Assembly (NCBI GenBank): GCA_000149225.2
Contig: CM000689.1
Location: 496,001 to 560,000 of the forward strand
Reading direction: 5' to 3'
Length of the DNA stretch: 64,000 nucleotides
Source: Lachancea kluyveri NRRL Y-12651
Taxonomy: Eukaryota; Ascomycota; Saccharomycetes; Saccharomycetales; Saccharomycetaceae
Under the pieces are notes generated by a model, which was not told the DNA's origin, did no database searches, and saw only the letters and a program-made list of their open reading frames with translations. The position numbers and the translations under genes are program-made. Each line of letters opens with the position of its first letter. The stretch's first letter is position 1. This document shows, one piece after another, positions 28,686 through 39,200 of this stretch.

Positions 28686-29772
28686 AACACTGGGATCTTG
28701 CATTGCCTCAAACGGAAAAAAGATGGATGTCGTTAATAGCGAGCGCGGGAAGTTGCCATGGCAGGCGTAATCGGAAGATTAGAGCGGGCTCCAACCTCCT
28801 CCAAGAGATTGACGCGGAACTTGGCTCTCGGAAGGCGTGCGCCCCTACTGTATTTTTAGCACGCGGTAGTGTTGGCAAAAGTCCTAGTTGTGTGTGTGTG
28901 CCTGAGAGCAGATTGCACACAGCAGGCTGGTCGCACATCTGTCACATGGCCGCCGCTGCCTAGGAGTGTCTATACTGGCGACCTACGTAATGGACTGTTC
29001 TGCCCTGTGCCGTCGTATCAGGCCAAATGGCAGGGAATGAGGCGAAGGTGTGACTTCGTACGAGCCTGCCGCCGCTGTCCACCTCTCTTTGTCACATGTG
29101 CGGACGGGTGCCCCTCACGCAGTACAAAGGGTGTATGAGACTCGCTCAGGATCCGAGCGACTAATGCTACTCTCGGCGTAAAGTGCAAACAGGTGCGCGC
29201 CCCTTGCGGCGGGCGAGCGAGCGAGCGAACTACAGGCTCCCCTGTCCCGGAAACGTCTGCCAAGTCCCGTTGGGTGGCAACCAGGCATGGGACCGCCAAA
29301 TACCGCGGTTTTCGGTGGGACTGCAGTGTGGGACTGCAGTGTGGGACTGTGTTTTCTCTGCACCTTCAACAACATACTGTGTCTTGTGTGTGAGGTTGGG
29401 TGTTCCATGGGCCGATCTGCAATTTGTGTAACACACACAGATCGAGATGTGGTCAGCTTACTTCATCATTCGGTATAGCTCGGAACAGAAAAACAAAGAG
29501 CGAAAAATGCAAAAAAATAAAAAAAAAAAAATAAAAAGCGGCTGGCTTCGCGCTGGTTGAGCCAATATATACGGAGTAGAGGCTGGCTTTCAATTATTGC
29601 ACAGCCAGACCAAGATCAAAAATTCCCAAACGATAGCAACGAGAAAAACGAAATGGTTGGCAAATTACTTTAATATCGGCCGTCTGGGGCCACTACAGCC
29701 TTGCGGAGATGTGCTATTGTCTGGAATCATGATCCCGGTTATTGTTCTGGACCACGCCTAAATTGATCTCCA

Positions 29773-29780
29773 GACCAGCA
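29773..29780 (+). promoter_or_regulatory. Ace2/Swi5-type site near right PIR gene
   Basis: GACCAGCA, about 160 bp upstream of the plus-strand PIR start and 30 bp before its TATA element. Motif match only. Confidence 0.35.
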
Positions 29781-29938
29781 GCGTTGGCGGTGGATCAAGA
29801 AAGAGGAATATAAAAGGGAACACATTTTGTCAAAAAATGTTATTCGTGTCTTTTTCTTTTACTTTTTTTTTTTTCATTTTCCACAATCCTAAGGAACACT
29901 AGATCCACTTTCACACACATCCAAAACTACAAGTTAAA

Positions 29939-31096
29939 ATGCAATACAAGAAAACCGTTGTCGCCGCCGCCATGGCCACCTCTGCCGTCGCCGCCTACCT
30001 TCCACACGAACCATGGTCCACGTTGACCCCGTCAGCCACTTACAAGGGTGGTTTGACCGACTACTCTTCTACTTTTGGTATTGCTGTTATTCCAATCACC
30101 ACTTCTGTTTCTGCCAGTGTTACTGGTAAGGCCAAGAGAGACGCTGTATCTCAGATTGGCGATGGTCAAATCCAAGCTACTACTTCTACCAAGCCAGCCA
30201 AGACCACTGCCCCAGCTGTCTCTCAAATCGGTGATGGTCAAATCCAAGCTACTACTTCTACCAAGCCAGTCAAGCCAGCCAAGACCACTGCCCCAGCTGT
30301 CTCTCAAATCGGTGACGGCCAAATCCAAGCTACTACTTCTACCAAGCCAGCCAAGCCAGCCAAGACCACTGCTCCAGCTGTCTCTCAAATCGGTGATGGT
30401 CAAATCCAAGCTACTACTTCTACCAAGCCAGCCAAGACCACTGCCCCAGCTGTCTCTCAAATCGGCGATGGTCAAATCCAAGCTACTACTTCTACCAAGC
30501 CAGTCAAGCCAGCCAAGACCACTGCCCCAGCTGTCTCTCAAATCGGTGATGGTCAAATCCAAGCTACTACCTCTACAAAAACCACTGCTCCAGCCGTTTC
30601 TCAAATCGGTGATGGTCAAATTCAAGCCACCACCACTACTTTGAAGCCAAAGTCCGCTGATGCTGTTTCTCAAATCGGCGATGGCCAAATCCAAGCCACC
30701 ACCTCATCCAAAACTACCGGTGGTGCTTCTCAAATCGGTGACGGCCAAGTCCAAGCTACCGACGCTGCTGATTCTTCCGACCCAGTCGACGCAGTTTCAT
30801 GCAAAAGTGACGACACTCTAGCCATGGTTTTGAACGGTTCCGTGTTGACCGACAGCAAGGGTAGAATCGGTTCCATCGTTGCCAACAGACAATTCCAATT
30901 CGACGGTCCTCCACCACAAGCTGGTGCCATCTACGCTGGCGGCTGGTCTCTAACCCCAGAAGGTAACCTGGCTATCGGTGACAACGATGTCTTCTACCAA
31001 TGTCTATCTGGTACCTTCTACAACCTATACGACGAAACCCTAGGTATTCATTGTTCTCCTGTCCACTTGCAAGCTCTTGACTTGGTCGACTGTTGA
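29939..31096 (+). CDS. PIR3: PIR cell-wall protein, nine repeats
   Basis: A 385-residue partner of the minus-strand PIR gene, with the same signal peptide, Kex2 site KR at 66-67 and C-66-C-16-C-12-C domain, but nine SQIGDGQ repeats instead of seven. Two extra 27-residue units account for the whole length difference (54 residues). Outside the repeat block the proteins are essentially identical. Identity stops at the start and stop codons, so the copies look homogenised by gene conversion. Corresponds by position to PIR3 (YKL163W) and HSP150 (YJL159W). A TATA element lies about 125 bp upstream. Confidence 0.95.
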   Translation: MQYKKTVVAAAMATSAVAAYLPHEPWSTLTPSATYKGGLTDYSSTFGIAVIPITTSVSASVTGKAKRDAVSQIGDGQIQATTSTKPAKTTAPAVSQIGDGQIQATTSTKPVKPAKTTAPAVSQIGDGQIQATTSTKPAKPAKTTAPAVSQIGDGQIQATTSTKPAKTTAPAVSQIGDGQIQATTSTKPVKPAKTTAPAVSQIGDGQIQATTSTKTTAPAVSQIGDGQIQATTTTLKPKSADAVSQIGDGQIQATTSSKTTGGASQIGDGQVQATDAADSSDPVDAVSCKSDDTLAMVLNGSVLTDSKGRIGSIVANRQFQFDGPPPQAGAIYAGGWSLTPEGNLAIGDNDVFYQCLSGTFYNLYDETLGIHCSPVHLQALDLVDC

Positions 31097-31963
31097 ACAG
31101 TACGAGAAACAATTGCTTTCAAAAAGACAACGCAGAAACGATAACACACACAGAAAAAACAAGAATTTCCTCTTTTTAATTAGTCATTATGCATTCCACT
31201 CATTGAAATTTCCTGCATCTCATTTCACCGTTATAGGTTTCTCCTTGCATTTCATCGAAACATTGAGTTGCTTCTTCCTTTTCTCACATTCTTTCTCACA
31301 ATTTCTCGCAGCTGCGAGTGTTGCTTTGTTCGTTTTCGGTACAGTTTCCTTCTCAAAGTGGGAAATTTTCCGCCCTTTCTCCCCGAATTTTGTAAATTAT
31401 ATACCAAGTAAGTATAGAAATATCGCTTCATCTTTGAGTCGAAATTGTTTTTGTTTTTGTTTTTGTTTTCGTTTTTTTGTCGCTTATGCTCCTCGCCCTT
31501 GTGCCGTTGCGACGAGCAATACTTGTTTCACGACACTCACAACGCTGGCTGCTTTGGAGCCCTCTCCCCCCTTGCCCTTGCCCGTACCACCGGCACATGC
31601 CTGCACTTTGCGAGTCTTGTGCACGCCTTCCGAACACAGGCGTGAAACAACGTCTGGGATGGAAGCCTATGACTTCTTGTTGTTCGCTATCTCACTATAA
31701 ACGAAAACGCTGATCTGAACAGCCCAAGCCATCCGAGCCGGGCCAACATGCTTTTTTTCTTCCTTCTCTCCCCTCCTCTGCAACTAGTGTTAACACGCCG
31801 AGCGCCGCGAGCGCCGTTTCCAACTGATATATTAAACAAGCAGAAACTCTGGAGCAATGCCTACTCTCAATACGCTTGTCTAGTCCAGACCAGTGTGCCA
31901 CAACTGCAACTGCCAAGTGCGCCCATATTTCAACTTACTTATCAAAACTCCCACCTTTTTTAT
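31097..31963. other. Intergenic region PIR-DHA2
   Basis: Contains a GTTTTT-type repeat (31446-31478). An open frame runs from 31748 into the transporter gene, but its first 72 residues do not resemble the family. No other gene seen. Confidence 0.55.
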
Positions 31964-33781
31964 ATGGCACCTACTCAGATGAATAATGGCGACAAGGACG
32001 CCGAGTCCCATTGCACAACTTTAGAAACGTACCCGGAAGCCGTGCAGACGCCTCCGGGCATCTCAAGAAGCCTGCATACTATGGCGGGTATCAAACTCTA
32101 TACAACTATAGGATCGCTGACCCTGGTGCTGTTCCTCGCCGCCCTGGACGTTTTGATTATAAGCGCCAGCATCGAGGTCATCGCCGAGCAGTTCAAAGAC
32201 TACTCAAAAAGTGGCTGGATAGTCTCGGGCTATAGCTTAACGGAGGCCTTGCTGACGTTGCTATGGGGGCGATTTGCCACGATCATCGGGTTCAAGTCCA
32301 GCTTGCTTGTGTCCATCCTGATATTCGAAGCGGGCTCGTTGATCTCCGCGATCTCAAACTCCATGAACATGCTGATTGGCGGCAGGGTTGTTGCTGGCAT
32401 TGGCGGAAGCGGCATCCAGTCTCTCTGCTTTGTGATTGCATCCACTTTGACCCCCGACCGCTCTAGGGTGATAATCATTTCGGTATTGAGCTGCTCATAT
32501 GCCGTTGCGGCTGTCGTGGGCCCCTTCTTGGGCGGTGCTCTTACCACGCACGTCACATGGCGGTGGTGTTTCTACATCAATTTGCCGATTGGCGGGCTCG
32601 CGTTTGTTGTGCTGGCGATGGTCTACAATCCGTCCGGCCGCAAGTCGATCAAGGATGTTTTTTCTGTCACAAAAGCAAACTACAGGCGTGGCATGGGCAG
32701 GCTGCTAACAGCACGGTTCTATTCCAAAATACCAAATTGGCTGGTGTTCCAGATTGATTTCGTCGGATTTGTCCTCTGCACTGCGGGCTTCACGCTGCTG
32801 CTTTTGGGGCTTACGTTTGGGGGAAGCATGTACGCTTGGAGCTCGGGCACAATCATTGTATCTTTGGTTGTTGGCGTACTGCTCATCACAGCTTCGCTTG
32901 TGTATGACTTTGCCCTCTTTCCAAGATTCAAACAGGTGAGAAAAGACGCATCCTGCATGCCACTGCTTCCGTGGCGCGTGGTCTCGAGACCCGGCATCTT
33001 TACATCAAATACGGCTGTTTTTCTCGGCTGCATTGCCTATAGCGCTCAGATCGTGTACGCCGTCCAGTTTTTCCAGTTGGTCCGTGGCGCCAGTGCGTGG
33101 ACAGCCAGTATCCACCTGCTTTCGCTGGATGTGTCTGACATAATAACGGTGGTTGTTGGCGGTGTTGTCAACAGAACTACCGGGCACGTGAAGCCCATAC
33201 TGGTCACCGGTGTTGTGGCAGGCGTAGTTGGTGCGGGTCTATTGACTCTTTTGAACAACGAGTCTGGCAGCTCCAGACACATTGGCCTGCTGATTCTGCC
33301 TGGCGTTGCGTCCGGTGCCACCCTGCAGAGCTCGTTATTGAGCTGCCAGCTCCAGATCCCAAAGAACAGTGCGACTTTTACGCCGGACTTTGTTTCCGCA
33401 ACCACGGTGCACACTTTCTTCGTGTCGCTGGGCATGTCTTTTGGCAGCGTTCTTGCGACTACGGTGTTTGGCGCTTCTCTGCGCAGCCGGATCGCCAGTT
33501 CGGGCCTTGATTCCATGAGCACCAAGTCCGTGGACGAGCTAGTCACTTATAGGACCCAAAATTTCGACGGAGTGAAATCGAAATTGGGGTACATATTTAG
33601 CGACAGTATCAGAAATGTGTTTTGGATGGCTTTAGGATTCTGTGGACTGGCGTTTGTCTTTGGGATTTTTACTTCGAGTAAAAAAGTAAACCTGGAGGAC
33701 TCTGTGCACAGAAGTAAAGAAGGAGAAGAGGGAGACGCCTCGATCCGAAAGGCGGAAACAAACCATCAGTATATAGTGTAG
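31964..33781 (+). CDS. DHA2-family drug/amino-acid transporter
   Basis: A 605-residue MFS protein with about fourteen membrane segments, of the AZR1/SGE1/VBA group. Motifs: LDVLIISASIEVIAEQF in the first helix (motif D1 region), GRFATIIGFKSSL between helices 2 and 3, and SYAVAAVVGPFLGGALT (motif C, antiporter type) in helix 5, followed by WRWCFYINLPIGG. Such proteins export drugs from the cell or move basic amino acids into the vacuole; the substrate cannot be told here. Start chosen at 31964 (MAPTQMNN), after a TATA-like element. Not part of the ancestral block; begins the 32-40.8 kb insertion. Confidence 0.85.
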   Translation: MAPTQMNNGDKDAESHCTTLETYPEAVQTPPGISRSLHTMAGIKLYTTIGSLTLVLFLAALDVLIISASIEVIAEQFKDYSKSGWIVSGYSLTEALLTLLWGRFATIIGFKSSLLVSILIFEAGSLISAISNSMNMLIGGRVVAGIGGSGIQSLCFVIASTLTPDRSRVIIISVLSCSYAVAAVVGPFLGGALTTHVTWRWCFYINLPIGGLAFVVLAMVYNPSGRKSIKDVFSVTKANYRRGMGRLLTARFYSKIPNWLVFQIDFVGFVLCTAGFTLLLLGLTFGGSMYAWSSGTIIVSLVVGVLLITASLVYDFALFPRFKQVRKDASCMPLLPWRVVSRPGIFTSNTAVFLGCIAYSAQIVYAVQFFQLVRGASAWTASIHLLSLDVSDIITVVVGGVVNRTTGHVKPILVTGVVAGVVGAGLLTLLNNESGSSRHIGLLILPGVASGATLQSSLLSCQLQIPKNSATFTPDFVSATTVHTFFVSLGMSFGSVLATTVFGASLRSRIASSGLDSMSTKSVDELVTYRTQNFDGVKSKLGYIFSDSIRNVFWMALGFCGLAFVFGIFTSSKKVNLEDSVHRSKEGEEGDASIRKAETNHQYIV

Positions 33782-33845
33782 TGAGCAGCCGGTATCGCAC
33801 CATAGCATAGCAGAGCTGTGAGCTATGGCTTCGCGACAAAAAAAG

Positions 33846-33917
33846 AGCTCGCACTCAGGATCGAACTAAGGACCAACAGATTTGCAATCTGCTGCGCTAC
33901 CACTGCGCCATACGAGC
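33846..33917 (-). tRNA. tRNA-Cys(GCA)
   Basis: 72 nt, no intron. Acceptor GCTCGTA/TGCGAGC; anticodon loop TTGCAAA gives GCA; T arm TTAGTTCGATCCTGA; followed by a T7 run. Matches yeast tRNA-Cys. Confidence 0.97.
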
Positions 33918-34153
33918 ACTCTGTATCATGATGCGGGCCTGGTAAACTGTGAAGTGACTACAACCAAGTCACACAGCTTGTGCTTCTGCATTCATAGGAT
34001 GCAAATGCGGGCAGAAACAAGTTATATACAAAAGTGCCAGCACCATAAATCGTCTTGGAAATTTAATGACTGTAGTCGTGATCTGCCAGAAGTAGAACAA
34101 GACTGCAAGCCAATATATACGAATCTACACATAAATAATAAAAACACAAACAC

Positions 34154-34180
34154 AAAAAAAAAAAAAAAAAAAAAAAAAAA
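34154..34180. repeat. A27 homopolymer
   Basis: Uninterrupted A tract on the plus strand, 70 bp beyond the EXO5 stop (T tract in the sense of EXO5). Confidence 0.9.
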
Positions 34181-34249
34181 CCACGCACCAGACCCAGGAT
34201 GTCGCGGTTCTCTTTTTCCCTCGCAGAGAGGATGATACACCTCTGGCAC

Positions 34250-35902
34250 TTAAGAAGCGGTTTCTTCGGCAACGATCCGATCTAGCTCGTTCCCCAGTGA
34301 TCGGCACATGTCCTTGCCCTGCTTCTTCCACAAGCAGACGCTTTCGTAGTCACAGTACCTGCAGTAAGTAGCAAAGTTCTTCACATTGGGCTTGATAGGC
34401 TCGACTTCTCTCTTGCCAAACCAGAACATCGCGCTGTCAAAGGTCTGGGCTTGTAGCTCGTCGTGGTCGTACTGGAACAAGACGTTGTGAAAGTTGTAAT
34501 CACCGCAGTAGTACTCGACCATCAGCTTTTGCGATAGGAGTGGTGCTATGCAAGCGTACAGCTGAGCCATCCTCGCAGCCAAGTATCTCAGGGTGACAGG
34601 ACTGTTCCACTCGACAAAAAACTCTTTGTATTTCTGCCGTGTGCGCAAATCGGTTATCTTTGAGTCAAGATTATCCATACCGTATTGTTGCGGGTGCCTG
34701 TCGTAGTACTCGTCGAATGGTTCGAAGCCCATGGGCTCTCCGTCTCTCAGTCTTTTCATGTCTTTCTGGACAATCCCGTCAATTTCCAGCAGGTTTATAA
34801 CCTTTGCTGGGCTGATTGGCTTGTCCACGTCAAAACCCCTCCTGGTGGCGTTGGTCAGCAGCATTTTGTAGGCCGCATGCTGGTCTTTGCCAAGAATTTC
34901 CAAAAAACGTCGATAGTACATTACTTGCAGCTTCGACGCGCTCACGACGGAGGACTGGCTGGGGACTCTTCTTGCAGACCTTGTTTTCACGTCACTGACA
35001 ACCACCTCCACGCTGCCCGTGGCATCAGATACCAGACGCGGCAGTTTTTCCAACAGTTCCCCCAGATCGTTGTTACTGTTGGCCAGCAGGTGCTCGTCCA
35101 GAGGCACAGCCTGAATTCCGTCCTGGCAGCAGCTTGTAACAACCAAGTGGTCGATGACGCCACTGACGAGAACGTCTCGGTCTTCCCTTGCTGGCTCGTG
35201 AACAAGCTCACCGGTTCTCGAGTCCAGGTACGCGTGGGCCAACAGCTCACGCGCATGCCCCTTGTGGAACAATGCAACCATTCTGGTAAGCGCCATGTAC
35301 CAGTCCTCCACAAACCTATGAAACGGGTCGTTTGGAATGTCAATTTCAAAGTCCTCGATAAAGCTTCCAAGGTCTGCGGGCAGAGGATGCACCTCGTCTT
35401 CCAGGCGCCGGTGTTCCTTTTTGCCGAACTTGACCTGCGGGTGCTCAAAGATGGGCAGCCGCGAGTAGATGTCGTATGTTTCGCGCAACTCGCACCAGCG
35501 TTTCGTCAAAAGCTTTGTTACCGACAGACGAGAGGTGCCCTTGCATTCGACATCACCGGTCTCGGTGTTGACCGTTTGCCGTGCCTGCACGTCAAGGTAT
35601 GGGTTAGAAAGGGTCTTCGGTTTCTTGCAGGACAGGTAGCCTGGGTACTCGTCGTGCGCAAACAGCCGTCGCACTATTGGTAGTTTTGCGTTCAAGTACT
35701 CCTTTTTGGCCCTAGGAGATTGTGGCTGTAAAGTCACACTGCCATCGGTTTGCATAAAAGGCAGCTGATCTATTGCCCTCATCTCCCTGTCGTTTAGTTT
35801 CAAAGGATCGTCGCTCGAGATGAGGTGCATGGACTTGATGGTTCGCACCGGTCCATAGACGTGCACATACCGCTTCAGCCCGTTACGTGCAAGTGTCTTC
35901 AT
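34250..35902 (-). CDS. EXO5: Mitochondrial exonuclease V
   Basis: A 550-residue single-strand-specific 5' exonuclease (yeast Exo5/Dem1), needed for mitochondrial DNA maintenance. The N terminus (MKTLARNGLKRYVHVYG) is a likely presequence. Conserved blocks: LSVTKLLTKRWCELRE, GKKEHRRLEDEVHP, LVSGVIDHLVV with the catalytic Asp, and VVVSDVKTRSARRVP with the Asp-x-Lys of the PD-(D/E)XK nuclease. The C-terminal CRYC and later Cys residues with the RWC cysteine can hold the 4Fe-4S cluster. In S. cerevisiae it is YBR163W, so its place here is a rearrangement relative to the X/XI block. Confidence 0.93.
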   Translation of the reverse strand: MKTLARNGLKRYVHVYGPVRTIKSMHLISSDDPLKLNDREMRAIDQLPFMQTDGSVTLQPQSPRAKKEYLNAKLPIVRRLFAHDEYPGYLSCKKPKTLSNPYLDVQARQTVNTETGDVECKGTSRLSVTKLLTKRWCELRETYDIYSRLPIFEHPQVKFGKKEHRRLEDEVHPLPADLGSFIEDFEIDIPNDPFHRFVEDWYMALTRMVALFHKGHARELLAHAYLDSRTGELVHEPAREDRDVLVSGVIDHLVVTSCCQDGIQAVPLDEHLLANSNNDLGELLEKLPRLVSDATGSVEVVVSDVKTRSARRVPSQSSVVSASKLQVMYYRRFLEILGKDQHAAYKMLLTNATRRGFDVDKPISPAKVINLLEIDGIVQKDMKRLRDGEPMGFEPFDEYYDRHPQQYGMDNLDSKITDLRTRQKYKEFFVEWNSPVTLRYLAARMAQLYACIAPLLSQKLMVEYYCGDYNFHNVLFQYDHDELQAQTFDSAMFWFGKREVEPIKPNVKNFATYCRYCDYESVCLWKKQGKDMCRSLGNELDRIVAEETAS

Positions 35903-36257
35903 GCCCCACGATTTGCGGACGTTGGCTTTGTTGGATGTGATTTTGAAGTTGTTTTATTGTCTTTTTCTCTTCGTGCGGCATGCTGTCTACGGTCCCTTCC
36001 TTCCTTTGTTTTCATTTCAATTGCACTGACCACTTTTCTTCAAAAAGAAGTGATGAGAAGTAAACGCGAAAACAACAAAAAAAATATATATGTATACAAA
36101 TGAAAGGCATATATTAAACGATAAATTTAGTACTGTTTAAAGAAAAATTCTATCTATGTTTATTCGAAAGGGAGCTTTTTTTTTTTTTTTTTTTTCACCT
36201 GAGAGTTTATTCTCTCTTTGTTAGCAAAGGAGTCCAAGAAGTGGGGTATGAATATTA
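35903..36257. other. EXO5 promoter / PDR5 3' region
   Basis: A+T-rich; T tract at 36177-36195. No gene seen. Confidence 0.6.
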
Positions 36258-39200
36258 TTAGTTCTTTTTGACCTTAGCTTCATCTCCGGGTTGAGTTTGG
36301 AAAATAGTTGTATCCTTTTCGTGTCTTTCCTTCCTGGGTCCGTTGAACCACTTCTTAAAGTCCAAAATAGACTTTAACGACCAAACCTTGACTCTCATGA
36401 CGTAATAACAAACCAGCATGGCACCAAAGTTGAAACAGATGTAAGCCCACAAGAACCCAAAGTTCCTCCACCTGTAGCTCCACTTGACGTTGAACTGCTC
36501 AACAACCTGGTCCTGAACAGTGTATGGACAGTACTCACAGTTGGCAGTGGCATCTGGGTTGAGCAAGTAGCCGGTATTGTTGGCGATGTAGGTCTTCAAA
36601 AAGTCACCACAATTCTGGCCGCTGGGTGGGTCCATGACGTTCAGCTCGTGTGGCTCACACTTTACAGACTTGTTGTGAACCAATGGCGCAACCAAAGCTT
36701 GTACCACGTATGTGAAGGGTGACACATTGTACATGAATCTCTTCCAGAAACCTGGCATCTTTTCTCTAGGCTGCAGGATACCACAGAACAACAACATGGC
36801 TGCAAACAGGTTGGAATTGATCATGGAGGCAGATGGCACGTCTGGGGACAGGTACAGGATCCAACAACCATAGCTGACAAAATATATTGGGAAGATCAAG
36901 ACATAGATCAAGAAGAAATAACCAGCATGGGACGCTCTGCCGCTGTACTGAGCCGGCCAGTAGTAGCAGATGTAACAAAAGAATTCGCAGATGGTGGACC
37001 AGAAGATCTCGACAAAAGTGTGGCATAGCAGCAAAGCACTCCAGTGGAAAGTGTTGGAAGCAGCTTCTCTAACCTCGTACAACTCTCTGGAGTCGTATGC
37101 AAAGACGTGCAGCTGGTTGATCATGGCCAGGGCAATCAACAACATCATAAAGATGGACGAGAAGGCTTCGGTGGCACCACCAACAGAGTGGTTGACACCG
37201 ACGTAGGACAAACCGACGAAAAGAGCACAGATGATACATTCCAAAAACTTGGCCCTGATGTAGACGGGCGATCTCCAGAACTGGATAAAGGTTCTCCGCA
37301 TCACACACTTCATCTGGGTCAGGTAGGAAGCGGCAAACCTGCCGGCCAGTTCCTTGTCGTCTTTAACCGGCTTGCTTGGCAAAACCCGGTGCAGCTCTTC
37401 AACCTCATCTCTGGCGGCTTGACACTCGGGAGAAGCCAACCACAGGTCGTGCCAGTCGGCGTCAGCAGAAGCGGTGGCACCAGCACCGATACAGTTCAAG
37501 ATGTACTCGGCAGGATTTTCAGACTCGCCACACTTGACACCAGATTGGCGCTCAAAGTAGGACAACAAAGCTTGGGAGTTTTCACCAATGTCACCAAAGT
37601 AGACCATCTTACCACCCTTTTTCAACAACAACAGTCTGTCAAACTGCTCAAACAGAGTGGCAGAAGGTTGATGGATGGTACAAAGAATGGACTGACCGGA
37701 GTCGGCCAAAGCTCTCATAAACTGAACAATGGACCAGGCAGATTGAGAATCCAAACCAGAGGTTGGCTCATCCAAAAACAACAGTAGGGAAGGTTTGGCA
37801 ACCAGTTCGACACCAATGGACAGTTTCTTTCTCTGCTCAACGTTCAAGCCTCTACCAGTCTTACCAACGATGGCCTCGGCGTAGTTTTGCATACCCAACA
37901 GGGAAATGATCTTTTCCACATACTCGTATTTTTCTTCCAGAGGAACAGATTTTGGCTGTCTCAACTCGGCAGCAAACCTCAGGGATTCCCTGACCGACAA
38001 CTCAGCCATATGGTTGTCTGCCTGTGCCACGTAACCACAGGATCTGTTGAAGGAGTCTGGCAAAGGTTTGGCGTTGACAAACATATCACCAGTAATGACA
38101 CCCATGTTGATTCTTTGAGCCAAGACGTTTAGCAACGTGGTCTTACCTGCACCGGACTCACCCATCAAAGCGGTCATCTTACCGGGCTTGACATAGCCAA
38201 ACACATCGCTCAACAGCTGTCTTGTGCTACCGTCGTATGGGATAGTGTAGTCCAGATGGTTCCAAGTAAAGACGTCCTTTTCTGCAATGACTTTTTCCAA
38301 ATCGACACCGGGGCCGTTTAGGGACTCCATCATCTCTTCTCTTGAAGCAACCTTGGCATCGGCAGATTCAGAACCGAGCTCAGGCATGTGGCCTCTCTTG
38401 TACAACAACAGATCACCACCGCCTTCAAGCGGCTTCAGGTATTCGGACATGACAACGTTCATCACAATGTAACCAAAGGTCCAGACAATGTTGATACCCC
38501 AGTTTCTCCAGGCATGGTCGTAGCTGAAGTGGTATTTTTTCAAAACAAAGACATCGCCATCGACATAAGCAGAGCCCTTAACAGCACCCAGCGCATCACA
38601 GACTTGGTTCACTAGAGAAACAGATTCGTAACCTGGACCGCTAGGAACCAAATTGCTACACAGCATACGTCTGCCGTGGAACTCGGTGGAGACCAAACTC
38701 TCGTAGGCGTATGTCAAGGGGTTCAAGTAATGGAACCATCTGATCCAATGGTGCATTTCACCGATAGGCAAGACAAAACCGGCGTAGACGGAAAGCATCA
38801 AAACCCACAGACCACCCAGGGCATGCGCAGTACCACCGTCTTTGGTCAAGGTGGCAACCAGTTTGAAGATAAAGGAAGCACACTGCTGTGTGGTGAACAG
38901 GTATAACAAGTATTGGAAGAAGGAACCAGCATCCCATTTCAAGTACGGGATCCAATAACTGACAAGGGACAAACATATGATGGCAGTGAGCTTTGTTGGG
39001 ATTTCGGTGAAAATCTCTTGCAGGGCTTCGGCAGAGGTGTGGTACATGGAGTAGGATTTGTGTTTCACGATGATTGGTCTGTTTGCAAAAGAGTGGGAGA
39101 TTTCAGCCAGCGACGTGACGGCACAAAACAACAGCACGTAGAATAACAAACCACCACGGGAGTATGCACCTTCTGTGGTGGACTGGCTTTTCGGATCGAT

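Larger units (their letters stand above)
28437..29938. other. Shared promoter region of the divergent PIR pair
   Basis: 1.5 kb between two divergent wall-protein genes. TATA elements for each gene (minus strand 28534-28541; plus strand about 29808-29815), three Ace2/Swi5-type RACCAGC sites, and a 13-bp direct repeat GTGGGACTGCAGT (about 29315-29351). Short ORFs here have no recognisable product. Confidence 0.65.
33782..34249. other. DHA2-EXO5 gap with tRNA-Cys
   Basis: Holds tRNA-Cys and an A27 tract (34154-34180) close to the EXO5 stop. Nothing else recognised. Confidence 0.6.
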
